From Micromonospora yasonensis (GTDB taxonomy: Bacteria > Actinomycetota > Actinomycetes > Mycobacteriales > Micromonosporaceae), in NCBI RefSeq assembly GCF_026013475.1, contig NZ_JAPDPH010000043.1:1-41664 (forward strand): a DNA stretch of 41,664 nt. Direction: 5' to 3'. Under the pieces are notes generated by a model. It searched no databases and was not told where the DNA came from. It saw only the letters and a program-made list of their open reading frames with translations. The translations under genes and the position numbers were made by a program. The stretch's first letter is position 1; the number at the start of each line of letters is the position of its first letter. This document shows positions 1-5,838 of the stretch, one piece after another.

Positions 1-310
1 GGCCGCCCGAGCACCCGGCAACGACCTGGACCGGCTGCTGGACGCCGCGCTGCGCGCCGGCGCCACCGCCGCGTCGGCCCGGTCGGCGGTCCGGCTGCGC
101 GGCGACGACACGGCCGGCCGCACCGTGGACGTCATCGAGGTACGCGCCGGTGGCACCGCGCTGCGCTACTGGATCGACCGGGACGGCCTACTGCGCCGGC
201 TGGAGCTGCGGACCGGGCGGGGCGTCTGGGCCCAGCTCGACCTCAGCCCGGGCCGGGTGCCCACGCTGCCCGGCGGTGAACCGTCCCCGCCCCGGCCGGG
301 ACGCCGCTGA
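1..310 (+). CDS. C-terminal fragment of an unknown protein (5' end outside window)
   Basis: An open frame runs from base 2 to a TGA at 308-310 and gives 102 residues with no start required inside the window. The segment GTALRYWIDRDGLLRRLELR looks like the paired beta-strands with a W-x-D-x-x-G-L-x-R-R-x-E pattern common in actinobacterial lipoproteins of the LppX/LprG or LolA-like fold. That is a weak resemblance only. The tail is rich in Pro and Arg. It converges on coaE with a six-base gap. I cannot name a function; the upstream sequence would show whether there is a lipobox. Confidence 0.55.
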   Translation, partial: AARAPGNDLDRLLDAALRAGATAASARSAVRLRGDDTAGRTVDVIEVRAGGTALRYWIDRDGLLRRLELRTGRGVWAQLDLSPGRVPTLPGGEPSPPRPGRR

Positions 311-316
311 GCGGGT

Positions 317-1495
317 TCACGGTCGCCAGCCGGTCTGGGCGGCCCATTCCTCGGCGCGCAGGTGCTCCTCGTCGAACCAGGGATCCTTCAGCGTCCCGTA
401 CGTCGCGCTGTCCGGGGCGGCCGCGGCCAACTCCCGCTTGACCTGGAGGTAGGCCGCCCGCTGGGCGGGGTCGGCGCGGAGGTGGTCGCGCATCAGCAGC
501 GCGTACCGCCAGCCGGGCGAGCCGGCGACCCGCAGGTGCAGATAGGCCGGGCGGGCCGGGTCGGCGCTGCCATGCAGTCGCTTCTCCCAGTGAGCGCTGC
601 CGCCCGGGCGCGGGTTGTCCCACCAGTCGCCGGGCAGCCGGGGGAAGCCGGCGTCGGCGAGCCGCTCGGCCAGCGGCCCGTCGGCATCGGCCAGCGACGG
701 CACGGTGAGCTGGATGTCGATGACGTCCTTCGCGGCCAGCCCGGGCACGGCGGTGGAGCCGATGTGGTCGACGCGCAGGTCCGCGCCGGCGGCGTGCCGG
801 ATCCGGGCGGCCAGCCGGTCGTACTGCTGGGGCCAGCTCGGGTCCGGCTCGGTGAGCGCCACCCGCTCCGGCCGGACCGCGCGGCGCTCGCGGACGTTGC
901 CCTCGTAGGGCACCAGGCGGTCCCGCCAGAGCGCGTCCACCGCCGCGTGCAGCTCGTCGAGGGTGCCGTCGTTGGTGAGCAGCACGTCCGCCACCGCCTG
1001 CCGGCGGGCGTCGTCGGCCTGCGCGGCGATCCGCCGCTCGGCCTCCGCCCGGTCCATGCCCCGGTCCCGGGCCAGCCGCGCCAACCGCGTGGGCACCGCC
1101 GTCTGCACCACGACCACCAGGTGGTACGTCGGCGCGAGCCCCACCTCGGCCAGCAGCGGCACGTCGTTCACCACCACCGCGTCGGGCGGCGCGACGGCGG
1201 CCAGCTCGGCGGCGCGGGCGCGCACCCGGGGGTGGGTGATGGCCTCCAGCCGACGGCGGGCGGCCGCGTCGCCGAACACGAGAGCGCCCAGCGCCGCCCG
1301 GTCCAGCGCCCCGTGCGCGTCGAGCACCCGCTCGGAAAAGGCGGCGACGATCTCGGCCAGGCCCTCGCTGCCCGGGGCGACCACCTCGCGGGCGATCCGG
1401 TCGGAGTCGATCAGCACCGCGCCCAACGCGGTGAGCCGGTTCGCGACCGCGCTCTTGCCGGACCCGATCCCACCGGTCAAACCCACCTTCAGCAC
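317..1495 (-). CDS. coaE: Dephospho-CoA kinase fused to a GrpB/UPF0157 domain
   Basis: This is the last enzyme of coenzyme A synthesis; it phosphorylates the 3'-hydroxyl of dephospho-CoA using ATP. The P-loop GLTGGIGSGKS is at residues 5-15, followed by the DSDRIAREVV substrate region and the conserved THPRVR segment. From about residue 205 a second domain begins with the GrpB signature HIGSTAVPGLAAKDVIDIQ, a nucleotidyltransferase-like fold of unclear role. The fusion is usual for actinobacterial CoaE, as in mycobacteria. I chose the GTG at 1495 (392 residues) because it places the P-loop at the normal distance from the N-terminus; the frame stays open to 1597 without family-like sequence, and a TTG at 1507 is an alternative. 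It lies downstream of rpsA on the same strand but is separated from it by strong stem-loops. Confidence 0.93.
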   Translation of the reverse strand: MLKVGLTGGIGSGKSAVANRLTALGAVLIDSDRIAREVVAPGSEGLAEIVAAFSERVLDAHGALDRAALGALVFGDAAARRRLEAITHPRVRARAAELAAVAPPDAVVVNDVPLLAEVGLAPTYHLVVVVQTAVPTRLARLARDRGMDRAEAERRIAAQADDARRQAVADVLLTNDGTLDELHAAVDALWRDRLVPYEGNVRERRAVRPERVALTEPDPSWPQQYDRLAARIRHAAGADLRVDHIGSTAVPGLAAKDVIDIQLTVPSLADADGPLAERLADAGFPRLPGDWWDNPRPGGSAHWEKRLHGSADPARPAYLHLRVAGSPGWRYALLMRDHLRADPAQRAAYLQVKRELAAAAPDSATYGTLKDPWFDEEHLRAEEWAAQTGWRP

Positions 1496-1597
1496 CGGAA
1501 CAGTCAACCCGATCAACGCGCCGGTGCCAAACCGGACGCCCGGCCGGCCGCGTCCCCTCGCGGCCCGGGTGCGGGACGCCAGCCGGCGGCGGGACAC

Positions 1598-1655
1598 TAC
1601 GAGGGCCCCGCCCCCGGCGGTCCGGTGGAACCGGATCGAGGGGACGGGGCCCGTC
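1598..1655. terminator. GC-rich stem-loop between rpsA and coaE
   Basis: The arm near 1601-1614 (GGGCCCCGCCCC) pairs with 1640-1652 (GGGGACGGGGCCC) with one bulged base, leaving a loop of about 25 bases. It lies after the rpsA stop on the rpsA strand and before the coaE start. It probably terminates or attenuates rpsA transcription. There is no U-tract, as is common in actinomycetes. Confidence 0.5.
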
Positions 1656-1660
1656 GTCAG

Positions 1661-1708
1661 CGACGGCCTCCAGGTCGCGGCGTCAGACGCGCCGAGCCGG
1701 AGTTGTCG
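1661..1708 (+). repeat. Palindromic interspersed repeat, copy A (48 bases)
   Basis: One of three related copies in the window; the others are at 32059-32110 and 38527-38578. It begins CGACGGCCTCCAGGTCGCGG and ends GAGCCGGAGTTGTCG. The ends are imperfect inverted repeats (CGACnnCTCCAG / CTGGAGnnGTCG type) and the centre is the small stem GCGTC-A-GACGC. This copy starts seven bases past the rpsA stop codon and is intergenic. It is shorter than the other two by a missing five-base unit in the left arm. Confidence 0.8.
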
Positions 1709-1714
1709 CAGGGG

Positions 1715-3199
1715 TCACTTACCGCCGGCGAGCTTCTCCCGCAGGGCGGCGAGCGCCTCGTCGGTGGCCAGGGTGCCGGCCGGCTCCTCGGCCTGACGGC
1801 TCGGGGCCGTGGTCGAGGTGGTGGTGCCGGACACGGCCGGAGCCGGGTTGGCAGCGGCCTCGGCGTCGGCGGCCCGGGAGGACTGCACCTGCTTGGTGTG
1901 GGCCTCCCAGCGCTGGCGCGCCTCGGCGTACTGGTTCTCCCAGGTCTCGCGCTGCTTGTCGTAGCCCTCGAGCCACTCGCCCGTCTCCGGGTCGAAGCCC
2001 TCCGGGTAGATGTAGTTGCCCTGCTCGTCGTAGGTCGCGGCCATGCCGTAGAGGGTCGGGTCGAAGTGCTCCTCGCCCTCGACGAAGCCCTCGTTGGCCT
2101 GCTTGAGCGACAGCGAGATCCGGCGACGCTCGAGGTCGATGTCGATGACCTTGACCATGACCTCGGAGCCGACCTGCACGACCTGCTCCGGGATCTCCAC
2201 GTGGCGCTCGGCCAGCTCGGAGATGTGGACCAGGCCCTCGATGCCGTCGTCCACCCGGACGAAGGCGCCGAACGGCACGAGCTTGGTGACCTTACCCGGC
2301 ACGATCTGCTGGATCGCGTGGGTACGGGCGAACTGACGCCACGGGTCCTCCTGGGTCGCCTTCAGCGACAGCGAGACCCGCTCGCGGTCCAGGTCGACGT
2401 CCAGGACCTCGACCTCGACCTCCTGGCCCACCTCGACGACCTCGGACGGGTGGTCGATGTGCTTCCAGGACAGCTCGGAGACGTGCACCAGTCCGTCCAC
2501 GCCGCCCAGGTCGACGAACGCGCCGAAGTTGACGATCGAGGAGACGACGCCCTTGCGGACCTGGCCCTTCTGCAGCTTGTTGAGGAACTCGGTACGCACC
2601 TCGGACTGCGTCTGCTCCAGCCAGGCCCGGCGGGACAGGACCACGTTGTTGCGGTTCTTGTCCAGCTCGATGATCTTGGCCTCGAGCTCGCGTCCGACGT
2701 ACGGCTGCAGGTCGCGCACCCGCCGCATCTCGACGAGCGAGGCGGGCAGGAAGCCGCGCAGGCCGATGTCGAGGATGAGACCACCCTTGACGACCTCGAT
2801 GACCGAGCCGCGGACGACCCCGTCCTCGTCCTTGATCTTCTCGATCGTGCCCCAGGCCCGCTCGTACTGCGCCCGCTTCTTCGAGAGGATCAGACGCCCC
2901 TCCTTGTCCTCCTTCTGGAGAACAAGGGCCTCGATGTGGTCGCCGACCGAAACCACCTCGGCCGGGTCCACGTCGTGCTTGATCGACAACTCCCGAGAGG
3001 GAATGACGCCCTCGGTCTTGTAGCCGATGTCGAGCAGGACCTCGTCCCGATCGACCTTGACGACGGTGCCTTCGACAATGTCGCCGTCGTTGAAGTACTT
3101 GATGGTCTCGTCGATCGCGGCGAGGAAAGCTTCCTCGGAACCGAGATCGTCGTGGGTGACCTTGTTGGCGCTCGAGGGGGCCTCGATGCTGCTCGTCAT
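1715..3199 (-). CDS. rpsA: 30S ribosomal protein S1
   Basis: Ribosomal protein S1 binds mRNA and helps load it on the 30S subunit. The 494-residue product has four S1/OB-fold repeats: about 39-110 (GDIVEGTVVKV), 125-195 (VRGSVIEVVKGGLILDIGLRG), 210-280 (VRKGVVSSIVNFGAFVDLGG) and 297-365 (GKVTKLVPFGAFVRVDDG). An acidic, then Ala/Thr-rich, low-complexity C-terminal tail of about 125 residues follows. Four repeats rather than the six of E. coli S1 is normal in actinobacteria. The ATG at 3199 (MTSSIEAP) is chosen over the open frame to 3289 because it matches the family N-terminus and has a GGAGC about 10 bases upstream. Its mRNA probably ends in the stem-loops at 1598-1708. Confidence 0.97.
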   Translation of the reverse strand: MTSSIEAPSSANKVTHDDLGSEEAFLAAIDETIKYFNDGDIVEGTVVKVDRDEVLLDIGYKTEGVIPSRELSIKHDVDPAEVVSVGDHIEALVLQKEDKEGRLILSKKRAQYERAWGTIEKIKDEDGVVRGSVIEVVKGGLILDIGLRGFLPASLVEMRRVRDLQPYVGRELEAKIIELDKNRNNVVLSRRAWLEQTQSEVRTEFLNKLQKGQVRKGVVSSIVNFGAFVDLGGVDGLVHVSELSWKHIDHPSEVVEVGQEVEVEVLDVDLDRERVSLSLKATQEDPWRQFARTHAIQQIVPGKVTKLVPFGAFVRVDDGIEGLVHISELAERHVEIPEQVVQVGSEVMVKVIDIDLERRRISLSLKQANEGFVEGEEHFDPTLYGMAATYDEQGNYIYPEGFDPETGEWLEGYDKQRETWENQYAEARQRWEAHTKQVQSSRAADAEAAANPAPAVSGTTTSTTAPSRQAEEPAGTLATDEALAALREKLAGGK

Positions 3200-3565
3200 G
3201 TGGGCGGTTGCTCCGGTCGGATGGGTTGTCACAGCAGGCGTGGCGTCGCGGTGACTCGTCCGCGCCAACGGATCCGTCGCCGGGCACACCGAACGATCGC
3301 CATCAGAGGATCATTAGTGGCTCCGGTGACCGCACACCTGCTCCCTGCCGAGGCACACGATCCGCGAGCGCATCGTCTAGCCTACCTGCTGCATTACCAC
3401 AGCGTGCAAGCCCTCCCGGGTCTCCTCGGGCTCGTCAACCGCGAAAGCGGAGATTTCGCGCGGTAAGGGCCAACCCCTGTCTCATCCGTCACATCCGTCC
3501 CACCGGCCACGGCCGCACCGGAGGGCCGACGCGGGGCGGCGGGGGCGGGGGCCTAGCGTGAGCGG
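3200..3565. promoter_or_regulatory. Divergent rpsA/methyltransferase control region
   Basis: This 366-base stretch has no gene. On the minus strand, TTGCAC (3404-3409) and TAGGCT (3379-3384) could form an rpsA promoter, but their 19-base spacing is long; the mRNA leader would then be about 170 bases. An inverted repeat CGCGAAA-N7-TTTCGCG lies at 3440-3460, upstream of that candidate, and could be a regulator site. The plus-strand methyltransferase box is listed separately. Confidence 0.35.
3554..3559 (+). promoter_or_regulatory. -10 box of a leaderless methyltransferase transcript
   Basis: TAGCGT ends six bases before the GTG at 3566. No Shine-Dalgarno sequence is present. In actinobacteria a TANNNT box at this distance usually means transcription starts on the first base of the start codon. 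Confidence 0.55.
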
Positions 3566-4369
3566 GTGGCTGACGACAGGGTGACCCGACGCCGGGTCGG
3601 CGCCGCCGAGATCCGCCGGGCCAACCGCGGCTGGTGGGACCTCGACGCGGACGACTACCAGGCCGAGCACGGCGCGTTCCTGGGCGAGGTGGACTTCGTC
3701 TGGTGCCCCGAGGGGCTGCGCGAGGCGGACGCCCGGCTGCTCGGCGACATCACCGGCCGCCGGATCCTCGAGCTGGGCTGCGGCGCCGCGGCCGCCGCCC
3801 GGTGGCTGGCCACCCAAGGCGCCCACCCGGTCGCCCTGGACCTCTCCGCCGGCATGCTGCGGCACGCCGCCCAGGCCGCCGACCGGACCGGGGTACGCGT
3901 GCCGCTGGTGCAGGCCGACGCGCTCGCCCTGCCCTTCGCCGACGCGGCGTTCGACACCGTCTGCACCGCCTTCGGCGCGATCCCGTTCGTGGAGGACTCG
4001 GCGGGGGCGATGCGGGAGGTCGCCCGGGTGCTGCGTCCCGGCGGCCGGTGGGTCTTCTCGGTGACCCACCCGATGCGCTGGATCTTCCTGGACGACCCGG
4101 GCGAGGGCGGGCTGACCGCGGTGCACTCGTACTTCGACCGTTCGCCGTACGTGGAGCAGGACGAGCACGGCGTGGCCACCTACGTCGAGCAGCACCGCAC
4201 CCTCGGCGACCGGATCCGGGAACTGGTCGGCGCCGGGTTCCGGCTGCTGGACCTGGTGGAGCCGGAGTGGCCGGCGGGGCACGAGGGGATCTGGGGGCAG
4301 TGGAGCCCGCTGCGCGGCCGGCTCTTCCCCGGCACCGCCGTCTTCGTCGCGGAAAAGCCGGGGGCATGA
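3566..4369 (+). CDS. Class I SAM-dependent methyltransferase
   Basis: Predicted to transfer a methyl group from S-adenosylmethionine to an unknown substrate. The Rossmann motif I ILELGCGAAAAARWLA is at residues 67-82. The acidic residue of motif II follows (VALDLSAGML), then DALALPFADAAFDTV and the motif near VARVLRPGGRWVFSVTHP. The size (267 residues) fits the Methyltransf_11/25 group. The N-terminal GWWDLDADDYQAEHGAF segment is typical of a conserved actinobacterial methyltransferase of unknown target. Start: GTG at 3566, supported by the leaderless -10 box. It stands alone, divergent from rpsA and 55 bases before the Uma2 gene, which has its own promoter. Confidence 0.85.
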   Translation: MADDRVTRRRVGAAEIRRANRGWWDLDADDYQAEHGAFLGEVDFVWCPEGLREADARLLGDITGRRILELGCGAAAAARWLATQGAHPVALDLSAGMLRHAAQAADRTGVRVPLVQADALALPFADAAFDTVCTAFGAIPFVEDSAGAMREVARVLRPGGRWVFSVTHPMRWIFLDDPGEGGLTAVHSYFDRSPYVEQDEHGVATYVEQHRTLGDRIRELVGAGFRLLDLVEPEWPAGHEGIWGQWSPLRGRLFPGTAVFVAEKPGA

Positions 4370-4412
4370 CCGACCGGACAATCAGTGCGACTCCCCCGAC
4401 CGGGGCCGGCGT

Positions 4413-4418
4413 TACGCT
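4413..4418 (+). promoter_or_regulatory. -10 box of a leaderless Uma2 transcript
   Basis: TACGCT lies six bases before the GTG at 4425. The context CTGAGCGGGTG is nearly the same as at the preceding gene (GTGAGCGGGTG), which supports both starts. Confidence 0.55.
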
Positions 4419-4424
4419 GAGCGG

Positions 4425-5027
4425 GTGAGCGCCGAGCCGATCGCGACACCACCTGGCCCCTGGTGTCCTGACCCGATCCGGCAGCAGCGTGCCGACTACA
4501 CGCTGGAGGACCTGCTCAACCTGCCGGACGACGCCCCCCGCGTCGAACTCGTCGACGGAGTCATCCAGGTGACACCCTCCCCCACGCTGGGCCATCAGGA
4601 CATCTCTTTCCTGCTGCGGCTGTGGCTGCACACCCACGCGCCGCAACACCTTCGCACCACTCAGGACGTCGGTGTCGAACTGGCGAGGAACACCAGTCGT
4701 CGGCCGGACGTGCTCTTGTGCCGAGCGGAGGTGGCATCGGACGTCTCGGAAGTTCGGCCGCACGACGTGATCCTCGCGGTGGAGATCGTCTCGCCCGGCA
4801 CCCGGCGGGTCGACCGCTTTGCCAAGCCGGCCGAGTACGCCGCCGCCGGTATCCCGTTCTTCTGGCGGATCGAACAGGACCCGGTCCACCTCTACGCCTA
4901 CCAGCTCAGCGAGCGCTTGAGTCCAAGCGGGGAGCGGCAGTACGAGCTGGTGGCCGACAGCTCGGAGCTGATCGAGCTGACCGAGCCCTTCGAGATCAAG
5001 CTCCCGATCGCCGAGATCACCCCGTAG
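4425..5027 (+). CDS. Uma2 family (DUF820) PD-(D/E)XK-fold putative nuclease
   Basis: The 200-residue product carries the restriction-endonuclease-like core of the Uma2 family. The acidic residue is D95 in RRPDVLLC, E120 is in ILAVEIVSPGTRR, and K134 is in RVDRFAKPAEYAAAG, followed by the aromatic strand GIPFFWRIE. The family is widespread in actinobacteria and cyanobacteria, often in many copies, and its natural substrate is not established. The putative catalytic triad is intact, so this copy is probably active. It is a single-gene unit with its own leaderless promoter and is visibly less GC-biased than its neighbours, which would fit horizontal transfer. Confidence 0.85.
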   Translation: MSAEPIATPPGPWCPDPIRQQRADYTLEDLLNLPDDAPRVELVDGVIQVTPSPTLGHQDISFLLRLWLHTHAPQHLRTTQDVGVELARNTSRRPDVLLCRAEVASDVSEVRPHDVILAVEIVSPGTRRVDRFAKPAEYAAAGIPFFWRIEQDPVHLYAYQLSERLSPSGERQYELVADSSELIELTEPFEIKLPIAEITP

Positions 5028-5074
5028 CCCGGGGCGCCCCGTTTCCGGCCACCCGGGCCGGGTAACCGGACGGC

Positions 5075-5293
5075 ATGGCCGAGAAGGAGTTCCGCAAGGG
5101 CGACCACGTCTCCTGGGCCAGCCACAGCGGCCGGGCGTACGGCGTGGTCAAGGAGAAGCTCGTCGACCGGACGCACGTCCGCGGGCACGCCGTGAACGCC
5201 TCGCCGGAGGAGCCGCAGTACCGGATCCGCAACGACCACTCGGGCCGGGACGTCGCGCACCGACCGGAGGCGCTACGCGATGAGCCGACGTGA
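5075..5293 (+). CDS. DUF2945 (hypervirulence-associated TUDOR domain) small protein
   Basis: A 72-residue protein with the family pattern KGDHVSWASHSGRAYGVVKEKL, then HVRGHAVNASPEEPQYRIRNDHSGRDVAHRPEAL. This is a small SH3/TUDOR-like beta-barrel whose biochemical role is unknown. No signal peptide or membrane segment is seen. The ATG at 5075 lacks a strong Shine-Dalgarno sequence. Its last 14 bases overlap the start of the DUF3140 gene, so the two are almost certainly translated from one mRNA and may act together. Confidence 0.85.
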   Translation: MAEKEFRKGDHVSWASHSGRAYGVVKEKLVDRTHVRGHAVNASPEEPQYRIRNDHSGRDVAHRPEALRDEPT

Positions 5294-5624
5294 CGATCCG
5301 GAGCAGACCTACCGCGATTTCACCGAGGCGGTGAACATGAAGCCAGGTGAGCTGTCCACCTGGTTGGAGACCGACGAGTCGAAGCACGTCGGCTGGCAGA
5401 AGAAGGGCAGCCCGGGCGGCGAGTCGGTCGGCCACGAGTCCGGCCGGAAGATCGTCGACCTGCTGCGCCGCAAGCGCGGAGAGCTGTCCGCCACCGACTA
5501 CCAGCACATGCGCAAGGTCGTCGGGTACGTGCACCGCCACCTGGCCCAGCACCCCTCCGGCGACGTCCGCGACACCAGATGGCGCTGGTCCCTGATGAAC
5601 TGGGGCCACGACCCCCTCAAGTAA
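5280..5624 (+). CDS. DUF3140 family protein
   Basis: A 114-residue soluble protein matching the DUF3140 pattern: an N-terminal helical part (FTEAVNMKPGELSTWLETDESKHVG), then SVGHESGRKIVDLLRRKR and TRWRWSLMNWGHDPLK at the C-terminus. The WLETDESKxVG and ESGRKI segments resemble DNA-associated proteins in which the pair DUF2945/DUF3140 recurs in plants' associates and actinobacteria; no activity is established. GGAGG at 5266-5270 lies nine bases before the ATG, inside the upstream gene, which supports translational coupling. The large stem-loop at 5746 follows. Confidence 0.83.
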   Translation: MSRRDDPEQTYRDFTEAVNMKPGELSTWLETDESKHVGWQKKGSPGGESVGHESGRKIVDLLRRKRGELSATDYQHMRKVVGYVHRHLAQHPSGDVRDTRWRWSLMNWGHDPLK

Positions 5625-5631
5625 CCAGGAC

Positions 5632-5688
5632 CACCCACCAACGACCGACTCACCCACCGATGACCGGATCACCCACCGATGACCGGAT
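5632..5688 (+). repeat. Three tandem copies of a 19-base unit
   Basis: Units at 5632-5650, 5651-5669 and 5670-5688. The last two are identical (CACCCACCGATGACCGGAT); the first differs at a few positions, and a partial fourth begins at 5689. The array sits just past the DUF3140 stop and before the shared terminator. No function is evident. Confidence 0.8.
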
Positions 5689-5745
5689 CACCCCACTGAT
5701 CCCCAGGCCAACAGCGCCGACCACCACTCCACCTGGACCACGTCA

Positions 5746-5819
5746 GGTCTCCGGGGCGGCCCGAGCCGCGGAGGGATCAAGCCTGACCGCCCGGAGCGGG
5801 TCGGGCCGCCCCGGAGACC
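5746..5819. terminator. Bidirectional stem-loop between DUF3140 gene and polA
   Basis: A perfect 19-base inverted repeat, GGTCTCCGGGGCGGCCCGA at 5746-5764 with its complement at 5801-5819, encloses 36 bases. It lies between two convergent genes and would terminate both. Confidence 0.75.
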
Positions 5820-5838
5820 CACCGGGCAAGAGCCAGAC

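Noticed and set aside
362..3466. Very long plus-strand frame antisense to coaE and rpsA, and similar long frames over polA (5842-8739), pyk (22999-24645) and others
   Set aside because: High-GC coding DNA opens long frames on the opposite strand. These have no family motifs, are rich in Arg, Gly, Val and Leu, and lie over strongly supported genes.
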